A DNA stretch of 64,000 nucleotides from Diphasiastrum complanatum (GCA_029204225.1 CM055100.1:21091589-21155588), one strand, 5' to 3'; positions 23,845 to 35,951 are shown, counted from the stretch's first letter. Notes: a model not told the origin generated them from the sequence alone. Translations and numbers: made by a program.

Positions 23845-24111
23845 ATGAATATTGATTTTGGATCATCATGGGCCTTAGATGATGCTCTTGTTGATGATGA
23901 CCCCTCGCATGATATAAGTAGTTCATCAATGCCTTGTGATTCAATCCATGTCTCCAAATTTCTAGAACGTTCTTACCACCCAACCACACCTATTTTAGAT
24001 GTTGCACACGAGTCCTACACGATACTCCACGTGGATTCCACAATCTTGACGACCCCTTTCAAAAAGAGAACACGTCTTGGACGTATTATGACTAGTTTGA
24101 AAGATAATTGA
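23845..24111 (+). CDS. Unrecognised acidic ORF in the CACTA region
   Basis: 88 codons, acidic and Ser-rich start (ALDDALVDDDPSHDISSSS), ending in a basic patch (KKRTRLGRI). No known domain is seen. It is upstream of the SET-like ORF on the same strand and could be its N-terminal part, separated by frame breaks. Confidence 0.3.
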   Translation: MNIDFGSSWALDDALVDDDPSHDISSSSMPCDSIHVSKFLERSYHPTTPILDVAHESYTILHVDSTILTTPFKKRTRLGRIMTSLKDN

Positions 24112-24256
24112 AAATTACTACGCATTGTTGATGTGTCAAAAGACATTCTAGGTCCTTTGTCTAACCTTCCTCTTCCACCTAGCTTGCAACCATTAGTAAA
24201 TTAGAAGTAGATATTCATGTTGGCCACTCCAATCACCATTACCATGAAATGGAACA

Positions 24257-24787
24257 CCATTTACGTATTGGGGTCGAATGTACATGATCATGCCTAGTGA
24301 ACACTTTCCTGAGGCTAGTTTGGGCCTTTTTGCATTGAGTAGTATTGAGGTCCCTCTAAATAGTGTTGTGACATTGATGCCATATGCAAGACCTCAATAC
24401 AATTGGGGTGATTGGCATGCTTTGTGTCGTCACCAATGGAGGATGCAAGTATATGGCTTGAATTAAAATGCTTGTTCTTTAGAGGAGCAACGCATGCAAG
24501 TAGGCAACATCTCAAGGGCAAATCGTACATACATTGATGGACGTCTAGATGTGCATGGAAACATTGCTACATATATAAATAGTTCCATTGGCCACTCTCT
24601 ATTGACGAATTGTGATTTTGAAGAACGCACCAATGGAAAAGAAGAATATTTTACTAGGAATGTAAAGGGCACTTATGTAATGGTCTGTGCCACTAGATCT
24701 ATCAAGTTTGGAAAAGAATTGTTCATCAAGTATAGTTTCAACCGTCCTCTACCCAAATGTTTGCAAAAGACAATAAGTCGAATGTGA
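24257..24787 (+). pseudogene. SET-domain-like ORF
   Basis: One reading frame of about 176 codons with a single TAA at 24464. The order of motifs resembles a SET domain (lysine methyltransferase fold): an opening PEASLGLFALSSIEV like the GxGLFAxxxI start, a middle YINSSIGHSLLTNCDFEE like the FINHSxxPNCxF cofactor pocket, and VMVCATRSIKFGKELFIKYSF like the AxxxIxxGEELxxDYxF end with its catalytic-type Tyr. The canonical NHS is NSS and the usual Asp before Tyr is Lys, so activity is doubtful. SET proteins normally methylate histone or other lysines. The ORF sits about 0.65 kb upstream of the TNP2 transposase on the same strand, which suggests capture by the transposon. Assignment is from motif memory only. 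Confidence 0.5.
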
Positions 24788-25050
24788 AGATTTAAATTTT
24801 GATGATATGCAAAGATGTATAATCCATGCATCTTGATTGTATTTGGTTTGTGTCATTAAATATGTCAAATGTTAGGAGCATTATTCGTCAAGCATTATTT
24901 GTCATTTGCCTAAATGTTTACATAAGATAATAAGTGAAAGCTAATATATGTGAAATTCATAAATATGTAAATATGTAGAAGCATGCAATTCTTTGAGTTC
25001 ATTGAATGTTAACAAGTTGAAAAGAAAAATGGTCTAATAGATACATTGGT

Positions 25051-25263
25051 ATGTTCATACTATTTAAACAAAGAGGTAATTTATATTCATATGCAACATT
25101 TAGATCTATCAAGTACTGGGAGGAAATGTTTATCAATCATTGTTTCAACCTACTTCTTGTTATTTTGGTATATAGGATTCTTTATCCTCATTTAGTGTTG
25201 GAGACAAAAATCCTCGTAATGGTTGACGTAGATGATGAATGCAATACAATGGTCCTCATATAA
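25051..25263 (+). pseudogene. Second partial copy of the SET-like 3' end
   Basis: The stretch TFRSIKYWEEMFINHCFN parallels ATRSIKFGKELFIKYSFN of the preceding ORF, and the DNA shares AGATCTATCAAGT and further matches. It looks like a local duplication of about 100-140 bp (24670-24770 versus 25080-25175). The following residues (VDVDDE) are unassigned. Confidence 0.5.
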
Positions 25264-25436
25264 AGCAATTACCTCGTCGTCTACTTCAAGGCTTAAAAGA
25301 GATGATGGAAATTGATGAGCGCATTAATCAAGACACTAATGCATCTGAATCTAGCTCATCTATATCTACTTCTTTGCAAACAAGTTCCAACGATGAAAAT
25401 GAGCTTCCAATGAATGATGAATATGAAATCATGTGA

Positions 25437-27849
25437 GACATGTTGGATGATATGTACAATAGTGCAGCTAGACACAATGAACAAAATGAGGAGGCACTTT
25501 TGTCTAAAGAAGAAAAGAAATTGCGAGAAGAATCAAAGACCGCATTGTATCCTGGAGAAAAGACATCTCGTTTGGTGACTTCTCTACTTCTATTTTTGCT
25601 TGGTAAATTATAATATTCCTCCTTGGTTGAGTACAAAAAAGAGACACATTATGTTGGCACTTCTAATTCCTGGCCAATGCAAGGTTAAGAACATGGATGT
25701 GTATCTTGAACCGCTTATTGACAAGTTGGAAGATTTGTGAAAGGGGATAAAGGCATATGACATTTTGCGCCCTTACATGAGAGGGAGTTTACAATACATG
25801 CCATTGTAATGTGGAAAATGCATGACTATCCAGGATTAGGTGAATGCTCAAGTAATCACTCAAACAATGCCTATCTTGTGTATATAGAAGTTTGTTTACA
25901 ATTACATACAACTAGTAATTCCTGGCATTTACATGATATACTACAATGGCTAGAATTATTCTTTGACATATACTTTTTTTAATAGTGATTGATAGTATCC
26001 ATTTGTTGGGCATGCTTTCAAACGGCTGGAAAAAATGCTTGTTTTTTGTGTGGGCCAAATCTTGTGAGAAGATACTCTTATAGTCGCAAAAAAGTGGTTT
26101 ATGAAAATCATCGTAAATACTTACATGAAGGCCATCCATTCAGAGACACTCATAGAAGAGGTTTTGGAGGAAAAGTTGAGAGAGAGATGTCTCCAAAGAG
26201 GATGTCTGTGGAAGATTGGCGAAAACTATGGGAGGAATCTCAAGCAAAGCCAATCGATGGTATGAAAAGATTATCTATATTTCATCGTTTGGATATTGGA
26301 ATAACCTCTTGATTAATTACCTACTTGATCCCATGCACATATTTAAAAGTGTGGGTGAATCTATTTGGAAACACTTGATTGGTGAAAAAGATACCATTGC
26401 TGCAAGGCACGATCTAAAAGAATCAAACACGAAAAAAGAATATTGGATAAAGGATGGTGAAGATCATGCTCCAAAAGTACCTTGGAGATTCACTAAGGAG
26501 GAGCTTAACCATGTGTGCTCCATTATTCATGACATTAGCACACCAACTGGTTTTGCCCATTCTCTACGGTCATCATTCATAGTGGATGGAAAGTTGCAAG
26601 GTCTCAAATCTCATGATTGGCTAAAGATGATTCAATTCATCTATCCATTGTCAATTCGCGAGTACTTGTCAAAAGATATTTGTGAGACCATATAAAAACT
26701 ATCAATCATTGTCAGGTATTTACATGTACTTGGTGCATTTTTTTATTTAGTATTTATTGATTGGAATTTCAAATAGACATAAAATGGATTGAATATGTTG
26801 CAGATGGATGTGTTCAAAAGAAATCTGTGAGCTGGATCTTCGCAAGAGACATAAGGATATGGTGGAGATTGTGTGCATGTTTGAGAGATATTTTTCGACT
26901 TCTATCATGGACTCGCAAGTGCATTTATTGGTGCACTTGGTTGAAGAAGTTTCTATTGCTGGTCCAGTGCACACTAGGTATAAGTGCATAAATTTTTTTT
27001 TTGCAAGTGTATTGAAACTAAATCAATTGATACATGAACTCATTAAAACACGTATTTTTAACCATTTGTGACTTTTTAGGTGGATGTTCTTTATGGAAAG
27101 ATACATGAAATTCTTAAAAGATTTTGTGCATCAAAAGGCAAGGCCTGAAGGTAGCATGTCAAAGGGATGGCTAGTACATGAATCTCTCTTTTATGTTACT
27201 AAAATATTTTCCACCAACTACATCCATCTGCTCCACTATTGTGGTGTGCCGAAGAGGTAACTAGTGAAAAACCTTTCCACTTTCGTGTTGAAAGGATTGA
27301 TAACAAGAGATGCACACACGATTATGGTGTAAGAGCATCTTTCCAACAAGAAAGTCAAAGCAGTGCACGAGATCGAAATCCCATCTCAGGAGACATAGAT
27401 TTTGTAGGAACTATACAAAATATTTATGATGTGTCATTTGGTGAAAGTTTTATTTGATGTGAAATGGTTCAAGGTGAGCAGGTGCACATGCTATGCTATC
27501 ATGTTTTTCATTTTATTGCAAGTGACTTCAGTATTTGAGTTTTCGATATGTTCTAAGATAGTAATTTTTGCAGGTGTTTTTTCAACTAGATCGACTAAAC
27601 AAGATATGGTGGTTTGTAGCTCAAGTTGAACCACGTTCACGACGAGTGTTTGAGGGTGCAAATGTTGAGAATGAAATGGAAAGCCTTCATTTTAACTATG
27701 AGATTGAGCTGCCTAGAGATGTAGTAAATCTTCAAACCATACTTGAAGCACCCACTTCCATAGATGTTGAGAATAGAAATTCTAATAATAGTCAGGATGA
27801 TGAAATAATTTTTGATAGTGAGAGTGATGATGAAAATCATCTAAGATGA
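25437..27849 (+). pseudogene. TNP2-type CACTA transposase
   Basis: Transposase of CACTA elements, which cuts and joins the element ends. Motifs in order: EESKTALYPGEKTSRLVTSLLLFLL (25509-25600), LALLIPGQCKVKNMDVYLEPLID (25650-25728), CGPNLVRRYSYSRKKVVYENHR...HPFR (26055-26145), the core YWNNLLINYLLDPMHIFKSVGE (26297-26362) and KLQGLKSHDWLKMIQFIYPLSIREYL (26592-26670). DUF4218 follows (26808-27235: HLLVHLVEEVSIAGPVHTR, then WMFFMERYMKFLKDFV and ARPEGSM) and DUF4216 (27400-27680: IQNIYDVSFG, then QLDRLNKIWWFVAQVEPRSR). Three introns keep plausible signals: donor near 26715 to acceptor about 26803, 26978 to about 27079, and about 27472 to 27573. Several in-frame stops (e.g. near 25608 and 25738) make it a pseudogene. 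Confidence 0.85.
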
Positions 27850-28149
27850 GATGAATTGCAAGATGTTGTCGCTGATGAAATTGATTCTTGTAATTCTGAA
27901 TAGAAAATGATTATTGCAATTTTAAATGAAATTGATTCTTGCAATGCTTTCAAATGATTGTTATTTAGCCAAAATAGAATCTCATTTATGGTCAAGTATG
28001 TGAAAAGAATAGACATAGTTTGACTTCAATCCCATTTTTTCGGAGATAATGTCGGTGAAGATAGATGTACGGTTTCATGTTCCAAGAAAATTCTCATTTT
28101 TTAACGAATGTTGCAAAGGCAGTAAATCACTAAAAGCATGTGAATTAAT

Positions 28150-28545
28150 GAAATCACCACCACAAACTATGACAAAATCAAGTGTTTCATCATAGTCAAT
28201 CCCCTTGAATTGAGCATATCCCTTGGTAACTAGTCTTGTTTTATAATTGTTCACACTACCATCTTGATTAAGCTTGATCTTAAAGACCCATTTGCAAATA
28301 GTAACATTTTGTATCTTTGATAGAGGATCAATAATTTTACAATTATCTCAAACAATGCATCGTATACTCACTTTTCATTGCATCAAATCACTCTTTTGTT
28401 GATATAGTTTCATTTACACTTGAAAGAACATCATCAAACTTAAGGTAGTAATAAGGGCAATAAAAATTAAAAAATCATCAACTTGTAATTGCTTCTCTCT
28501 TCCTTGTATTTGAGCCTTGATGGTTGCATTTGGGCTCTGATACCA
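28150..28545 (-). pseudogene. Copia-C remnant with primer binding site
   Basis: On the minus strand, 28310-28180 reads [20 protein letters not shown] and on to [13 protein letters not shown], a copia reverse transcriptase segment. At 28533-28545 the minus strand shows TGGTATCAGAGCC, the initiator-Met binding site, so most of the element between reverse transcriptase and binding site has been deleted. Confidence 0.7.
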
Positions 28546-29060
28546 TGTTAAAATCAGAGGTTATGAACCTCATTTGGATAGTAAAACATTGAAAAAGCAT
28601 CAAAGGTTTCACTTATATTTAATAGATAGAAAACTAGCACACAATTCAACCTATTTTGCATCTAATTGGCAAGAGCTTTTGAGCACCACAATAAAACTAG
28701 AAATAATTGATCTTCACATCTTGTCATACACGTGGAAAGTATAGTACTTTTTTCAGATTCAGATCTATTCGTTAGACACAAAAAATATCACATTCATCAT
28801 TTATCAATTCCTCATTAAAGAGCAAGCTTGCCAAAATCACCATCTCTTGATAATCTCTCAAAGTATGTACAAAATGAGCTCTCAATCCATATCAAATGAT
28901 CTCGGATATGAGATAGGGTAGAGTGCCATTAGGGTAGACCCTAAACCCCTGGCTGTCAAAGCCTTAGATCATGCATAATTACCCTCTTGTTATCTCGAGT
29001 CAACTATCTTACAAAAGTAGGTGGTCAACCTCATCAAAAATCCCAATCATCTAGGAACAT
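28546..29060 (-). repeat. Copia-C 5' LTR remnant
   Basis: Begins TGTTAAAATCAG on the plus strand, right next to the binding site of the copia-C remnant. The far end is not defined and no second LTR was found. No other gene is seen here. Confidence 0.5.
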
Positions 29061-29077
29061 CATGATAACTTGGAGTC

Positions 29078-30470
29078 GTGATAGATTATGAAGACGAAAC
29101 TCCTATGTCTGACACCAGTTTTACTTCTGAAGATTCTTCTTATAATCTTAATATATTCTCTAATGCATCAGACATCGAAGTAAATTATTTCGAATGCTAT
29201 GAGAATAATGATTCATTGGATGACGAAGAAGAATTCTTCGATGTCTGCTATGTAGATGCTGATATAAATGAATCAGAAGCTATAGACCAAAGTTTGAAAA
29301 ATTATGATGTAGATGATGAAGATACAGATGATGAATTTGATGATTCTAAGCAAAAATTTGGACACTACAATCAAGTTGGAGTAAGGAAGGAGGATCGATC
29401 GAAAACCACTTTTACTACTGATTGGGGCACTTATGCATACAATAAAATGCTCTTTGGTCTTTGCAATGCACCAGCTACTTTCCAAAGAATTATGATGCTA
29501 ATTTTCGGTGTTTTTCTAAGAACATTTCTCGAAATTTTCATTAATGATTTGTGTTTACAGTAATATCAAGTCTCATATACAGAAACTGAAGCTTACTTGT
29601 TTGTCACTTCACCCCGAAAAATGTTTTTTCGGTATGAGATAAGGTATACTTCTGGGCCGTAGAATATCGAAGAATTGAAGTCGACAAAGATTAAGTCTAA
29701 GTGATAAAGAATCTGTTGATACCAATGAATCTGCGTGAACTAAGAGATTTCTTAGGACATGTTGGTTATTATCGAAGATTTATCTAGAATCATGCTATAT
29801 TGATGCAACCCTTACACAATTACTTAAGAAATACGTTGCTTATATTTGGACGACAGCACAATAGAAAGCATTCGAAGAACTCAAGCACAGACTAATTAAT
29901 GCTCCAATTTTGAGACCACCTAACTGGATGAAACTATTTCATTGTTATGTTGATGTGTCAGCATTTGCTATTGGTGTTTGTCTGAGCTAGAAGGACGAAC
30001 AAAAGAAAGACCATCCAATATACTATACTAGTCGCTAGTTTAGTTCCTCGGAAAAACATTATTCGGCAACAGAAAGAGAAGCACTCAATGGTTTTTATAG
30101 TAAAAAAATTTTGGCATTATTTGCTGGGATATGCTTTTATATTCCATGTTGATCATTATGCTTTGAAGTATCTTGTTAATAAACCTGATTTATCTGGCCA
30201 AATTGCTTGCTGGGTTTTGTTGCTACAAGAGTTCACATATCAAGTTGAGTTTCGTCAAGGAAAGCATCATACTAATGTTGATTATCTTTCACGGCCTAGT
30301 ACAGGAAGGATCGAAGAACCATTGAATGACGACTTTCTAGATGAAAATTTATTTGAGATATCTTCTATGAATTCTTTATATTCTGATATTATTATTTATT
30401 TCAAAGATAATATATCCTAAGTGATATGACTTGGAGAAGAAGACAATATTTCAATACAAAGTTGCACCTT
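29078..30470 (+). pseudogene. Gypsy pol remnant of the host element
   Basis: A strongly acidic stretch (29078-29350, DDEEEFFD and DVDDEDTDDEFDD) runs directly into a gypsy reverse transcriptase fragment: EDRSKTTFTTDWGTYAYNKMLFGLCNAPATFQRIM. The catalytic YxDD is degraded (FIND). Frames then break, but RT/RNase H pieces continue: SLHPEKCFF, APILRPPNWMKLF, CYVDVSAFAIGVCL, ATEREALNGF, FHVDHYALKYLVNKPDLSGQ and VEFRQGKHHTNVDYLSRP. Protease and the first half of the reverse transcriptase are missing, so an internal deletion is likely. Orientation matches the host LTRs, binding site and gag. No integrase follows because gypsy-D is inserted at 30485. Stops at expected Gln positions are TAG. Confidence 0.8.
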
Positions 30471-30484
30471 ATACCATTATTAAC

Positions 30485-31315
30485 TGTTGGAAGTATTTCT
30501 AGTGTGTGTGGTGGCTAGATCTACTTACGGGTGTAGTATAGGGATGTAGAGATTCGTCCACTTTTTAAGTTTCTACCAAGTTTCTAGCAGAAATGTGAAA
30601 ATAAGAAATAATGAAGAAGCACTAAGGCTTACCGAACTAGTGCTCAAAATGGAAATGAAACTATCTAAGGTGACAAATACAAACCCTTGCTAAGGCTTAC
30701 CCAACTAGCAAGGTGATTAATCTAAATTCTACTTAACACCCAAAGGTTAATAAAATGATATTGCAGCCAATATTAAGTAAATAAGCAATAAAAAACATGC
30801 CACAATAAACCGATGAAAAGGAGACAAGAATAGGCCCGAGCACCTTCCCTCAAGCTATGCACCTTTCCAAAGGGAACACAAATGACATAGAATGATAATT
30901 CTCCAAAATAGAGAGCAAGATAGCTTAATCTCAAAAGTGTTGGTTACAATGCAAATACCTCTCCTTTTATGGCAAGGAGGGTCTTCCATAAGTGTCTACT
31001 AACTTATGAGACTAATCTTTTTCTAGTCTTTCAAGAACTTCTAACTTAAAATTTAGAAATTCAAATTTCTTAACTTACGAAATCTTAAGACAAAATATTT
31101 CTAATCTTAAGTTTCCTAAGTCTAAGTTCTAAATCTAAGTTTAAGCTATTTTATTATTATTTAAGCTTCTACTCATGGACTTACAAAACACATGCCATGG
31201 CTTGAAGTTTATTGACAGATGCTCATACGTGGTCTTACAAAACACATGCCGCGGAGTTTTATTATTATTTTTTATTTTTTCTCTGTTTTAGCACAGTTGC
31301 TAACATTATCCCCCT
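30485..31315 (-). repeat. Gypsy-D 3' LTR
   Basis: 831 bp, TGTTGGAAG...GCTAACA on the plus strand. Its first ~600 bp match 39599-40194 very closely, so gypsy-D is younger than its host element. Confidence 0.9.
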
Positions 31316-31666
31316 CCTTATTGGATTGGTGGTCCCACACCAATCGACGCCTTTTCGTCTTGGATCTTTTGTGCTTCTTGGAGGCGAGACTGTTGCTGTC
31401 GGGAGTGGTAGATTGTCGTGCTGATGTCCTCCATCATTTGCCAGATCAGAGCCGAAAGTGCTTGCCGGTCCGGAGCTGCCTGCTGCTGCTACTACTACTT
31501 GTCAGCGTTGTTGGGCTTGGTGAAGTAAGGCCGCCTACTGCTTGAGGACCTCCTTTGGGACCTGAGATGGTTTAAGGCTCCCTCCGAATTCAGCATATTT
31601 CACCCCGATGTCACTGGATAGAATGTCATGCGGAACATCGGCTTATGTGCTGACCGCCTTCTCTTT

Positions 31667-32447
31667 CTACTTCTTAGTAGGTGGGGCTGGTGAGACTGGT
31701 TCTACTATCGGTTGGGGGGTGGCTAGTTTTTTTGTGCTTGGATAAACATCATCCAGCTCCTTGATGGCAGTAGCCGCCCTAGATCCCAATTGTCTGGTGA
31801 CCAACATGTGGAGGAGATACCCACATTTGGTAGTTGATTTGCGGGCTTTCAGAGCTCCGCACAGCTTCTCCGCTACCTTCTCAGCCCACTTATAATTTTG
31901 AGTGGGGTCGTCCATGGTGAGGGTTAGAGAAAAGAGATCGCTCGGTGGGATGTCATCCATCTTGGTGGTATGTACTGCGACCATGGTGATGAGGATCTCT
32001 GAGGCGGCCCGTAGATGGGGATCCGTGATGAGGCGGATAGCGATCCCATCGTTGGTTTGGGCAATGGTTTTGTCGTCATCTGTCAGAAAGTTTGTGAAGT
32101 GCTTGGCATCATAGTTAGCCCTTTCCATAAATTGTCTCTCCGAGATTAGGAAAGTCGACGATCTGAAGATCCCGAGGAGAGACGTTTATAATAGAATAGC
32201 TGCCACTCTTCGATGTAATCCGGAAAGTTTGGAACTCATCCGAATAGGTCGAGTAGGCTACTCGGATGAGGCTCTCGCTCTGCTGGTCCCGGAAAAGTGG
32301 TAGATCAAATCCAAGGTTGGGGAGGATATCCTTGGCCAGTGTGAACTGCTCGACGTAATTCTTAAGATAGATCACGATTATATCCCCTGAAGAAGGATGA
32401 GGGGGTTTACAGCAATGCAAGCTCAACGAGGAATCGCGTGAAGTCAT
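31667..32447 (-). pseudogene. Extra ORF between gypsy-D pol and 3' LTR
   Basis: Two overlapping open stretches (32447-32115, 110 codons, and 32128-31667, 153 codons) differ by one frame and read as one protein of about 260 residues. Start MTSRDSSLSLHCC; middle IVIYLKNYVEQFTLAKDILP and AYSTYSDEFQTFRITSKSGS; second part FTNFLTDDDKTIAQTNDGIA and NYKWAEKVAEKLCGALKARK. The tail is Pro-rich (PQPIVEPVSPAPPTKK). It has no transmembrane segment or recognised domain, so env is not supported. Position and sense orientation match the additional 3' ORFs reported for some plant Ty3/gypsy lineages. Function unknown. Confidence 0.6.
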
Positions 32448-33092
32448 GGTAGCAGTGATTTTAGATTGCTCTGAGAAAAATTTTGAAAAAAAATTGGCAT
32501 GAACTCGAGAGCAGCAATCTAAAATGAACTCGTGGAGAGGTGGAGGCCTATATATAGACTTTTTGGACAGGAATTTGCAACTTCACTTAAACATCGTCCT
32601 CAGTGTCCACGATTTGATAATGATGGTCGCAAATTTTGAGGCAACGTTCTGGGCGAATTCTTATAAGTGATTTTTTATTGCCAAAAGAGAGAAAACGTCT
32701 GATAGTGCAAAAATGTATCTGATCAGAATTCGCGGAGATAATAGAGAAATCGTGAGGATCAACTTGAGCTCCAATGAATTGTCTACGAATTTGGAGAATG
32801 GATATCTGATGAAGAAAACTACAATTTTTAATTTTTAGACATTTTTGTGTCGGAGAAAGAATTCGTGGAGGCCAAAAATGAATCGTTCTTTGTGAAAAAG
32901 CTATCTAAGATGTTGTGAAAAAATTTCATCTGAAACTAATGACTTTTTTTTTTGTGGCTTTCTCAGAGAAGACTGTTGGTATACCTGATCTGATAGTATC
33001 TTGATGGGTGGAACAAGAAAGCTCAGCAAAAATGTTGTCGAAATGGCATGCAGACAATAAAAAAGAAGAAAATACAATAGGAAAGAAAACAA

Positions 33093-33955
33093 CTAATACA
33101 TATCAAGATAAAAGCAGGTTTCGTTGTACTTTCTCAGTCGACTCCCATTGACCACAGTGTCGAGGATATCGTCTTGAAGGGTTTGGAGTTGGACATATCC
33201 AGAGGCAAAGATTTTTTTAACGACGTAAGGTCTTTGGTCAAAAAATTTCAGTTTGCCTTTGAAGGCTTTGGCCTGGTATAGCAGGACCTTATCTCCAACC
33301 TGAAAATCTCTAAGTTTCAATGATCGATCATGCCATGCTTTTTGTCGTCGTTTGTGGACTTGTTGAGCATGGATGCTGATCCATCGTGTTTCACAGAGTT
33401 GCTCCAGATGGAATAACCTATTTGCTATATTCTGAAGAGTATCGAGCTCAAGCTTATAGGCTACTCAAAGGGAGAGGATATGGAATTGCATAACGGCTTC
33501 TTGGCCATATGTGAGCTGGAAAGGGGTTAATCATGTAGCTCACTTCGGGGTGGTGCGATAAGCCCAGAGAGCAGCATGGAGTTTGAGTCAGATCGGCTGG
33601 ATTCGACGGTTTTGGTGAGAATTCCACATAGGATTTTATTGGTGGATTCTGCTTGGCCATTGCAGCGTGGATAGTATGGGGAACTTTTGCGATGTACCAC
33701 AAAAAATTTGGAAAGAAGATTTGCTATGATAGAGTTAAGGAAATGTGTACTCCTATCACTGATAAGCTCTAGAGGACATCCGAACCAAGCTATAACCTGT
33801 TCATAGAGAAATTTGGCGGTAGAACGAGCGTCAGCATTGCGAACAGCTCTTGCTTCGGCCCATTTGGTGCAGTAGTTCGTAGCTACTATGATGTAACGAG
33901 ATTGTGTGTGTCGAGCAGCAGGACTAATGGGTCCGACATAATCAATTCCCCATTT
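33093..33955 (-). pseudogene. Gypsy-D integrase core and C-terminus
   Basis: On the minus strand 33955-33560 encodes the integrase catalytic core in broken frames (WGIDYVGPISPAARHTQSRY, then TKWAEARAV, and the NGQAESTNK motif with its Glu). 33320-33093 encodes the C-terminal segment: LRDFQVGDKVLLYQAKAFKG...KLKFFDQRPYVVKKIF, like the GPY/F module of gypsy integrases. Stops and shifts lie between 33450 and 33650. Confidence 0.8.
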
Positions 33956-35951
33956 CTAGAAAGCTTGATCAGTGGTTACGAGGTGTAAAGGCATGTAGTC
34001 TATTTTTTGAAAGCATTTTGTGCGTTGGCAGACATCACAAGCTTTAGTGTAATTGTGTGTATCCTTGAAGAGTGTTGGCCACCAAAAATCGGCTAAGAGG
34101 ATTTTCTTAGCAGTTGTTTCAAAAGAGAAATGGCCGGCACCAATAGCTTCATGAGTGAGGGAAATTACAGAGGGTATTTCTCCTTCAGTAAGACATCGTC
34201 GGATAATTCCATCTAACCCTTGCTTGTAGAGTTGTCCTGCAATTAACGTATAAGGTTTAGTTTTGAGGACCAACGCACGTTGTTCAGGTTTAGAGAAGGA
34301 AGGATCCATCTTCCCTGAAGTTAAATATTCGGTAATTTCCTTAGCCCATACATGTGTAGAGTCAACTTGGAAAAGGATTGCATCTGGTAAATCATCATTG
34401 ATGCCTTGATCAGGGGTAGGAATGTTAGGGATTCGGGATAGATGGTCTGCTAAAAAATGCTGAACTCCATTACGAACCACGATCCTAAACTCAAATTCTC
34501 TCAATAATAGGATCCATCTAGTAATAGTGGTGCAGGTCTTGTTGATGAGATACAACAGTGCTTGATGATCAGTGAAGAACGCAAAGACTTTTTCTAGAAG
34601 ATAATGGCGAAACTTCTGAACCGCATATACCATTGCCAAGGCTTCGCGTTTGATAGTGGTATAATTGACTTCGGCAGGTATCAATTGTCGATTAAGAAAA
34701 CGAATTGGGTAGTCCTTTTTGAATTCTCCTAGTTGGGTGAGCACTGCTCCAATGGCATACTTGGATGCATCGATATGCACATGGAATTCTTTAGAATAAT
34801 CAGGAGCCCAGAGGATGGGTGCATTGGTAAGCGCTTCTTTGAGTTGATTAAAGACGACGCGTTGTTCATCCGTCCATTTGGGGACTACAACTACTTTGTA
34901 GATTAGGCATGCTTTGTTAGCGAAATAAAAAATAAAGCACTGATAGTAGTTGGCGTGGCCAAGGAAGGAGTAAACTTCTCGTGTCGTACGCGGTTCTGGT
35001 AGATTTTGAATGATAAGGATCTTTTTAGGGTCAGTGGCAATGCCATTTCGTGAGATAGTATGTCCTAACACAATACCATGGGTTACCCAAATGTGGTATT
35101 TTTTAGGATTAAGAGAGATACCGAAGCGTTGACATTGGATAAAAAAACTTTTGAGCACAGACAGATGACGTATTTCTTCGGAATGTGCTCCTAAATCGTC
35201 CAAGTAAACTTCTAAGGTATCGTCCATTTGTTGAGAAAAGGCCGCTTGCATAACACGTTGGAAGGTGTTAGGAGCATTGCAGAGACAAAAAGGCATGAAT
35301 TTCTAGCAAAAGGTTCCCCATTCTGTGGCAAAGGCGATTTTGTGTTGATCCTCTTCAGCGCTTTGGATCATATTATATCCGCTAAAGCCATCTAAGAAGG
35401 AGTAAGCCTCATCTCCTGCTAGATTTTCTAAGATGGATTCTCCGAAAGGTAATGGAAAATGATCATGTTCAGTGACAGCGTTAAGTTTCTCAAAATCGAC
35501 ACAGATCCGGAGTTTTCCATTTTTCTTGGGGACGATCACAATTGGGGAGACCCACTCAGTATGCTCAATTTCATAGAAAAATCTCGCATCTAAGAGGTGT
35601 TGTAATTCTTCTTTGATCTTGGCCTTTATAGATGGGATTGCATCTGTATGGACGACTCGCAGTAGGCCTCGCACCCGGTTTAAGTGGGATACGATGCACA
35701 GCTACTTGGGGTGAGACGCCTTTCATGTCTTTATAGGTCCAGGCAAAGATATGTCGATATTTTCGCAAGAGCTTTTCAAGCCGTCTTCGTTGTTCGCGAT
35801 TGAGATGAGCTCCGACGTGGACAAGGTATTTGCTGGTTTCATTTGGCTCACTCAGGAAAAGGGTTATGGTTTGTGCAGGGCTTTCGTAGGGTGAATTACC
35901 AGTGGGCTCACGTTGAGCTTGGGGTAATTTGATTGTGACATCCTCGATCAT
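33956..35951 (-). pseudogene. Gypsy-D pol: RT, RNase H, integrase zinc finger
   Basis: Reading from 35951: a conserved pre-RT segment (AHLNREQRRRLEKLLRKYRH, FAWTYKDMKGVSPQ), a shift near 35650, then RT fingers (WVSPIVIVPKKNGKLRICVD, FPLPFGESILENLAG). After a stop near 35300 the long 446-codon frame 35296-33956 follows. It holds CNAPNTFQRVM, the catalytic YLDD, RT thumb, RNase H (HIDASKYAIGAVL, REALAMVYAVQKFRHYL, FTDHQALLYL, LADHLSRIP), and the integrase HHCC finger (HEAIGAGHFSFETTAKKI...CDVCQRTK). Catalytic residues are largely kept and the breaks are few, so this is the best-preserved pol in the window. Confidence 0.92.

Noticed and set aside
31667-32447. Envelope-like gene
   Set aside because: No signal peptide or transmembrane segment is visible; only the genomic position is env-like.
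33956-35951. Endogenous pararetrovirus (caulimovirus-like) RT
   Set aside because: LTRs, a tRNA-Asp-type binding site, a gag with zinc knuckles and an integrase HHCC finger after RNase H show a Ty3/gypsy element.
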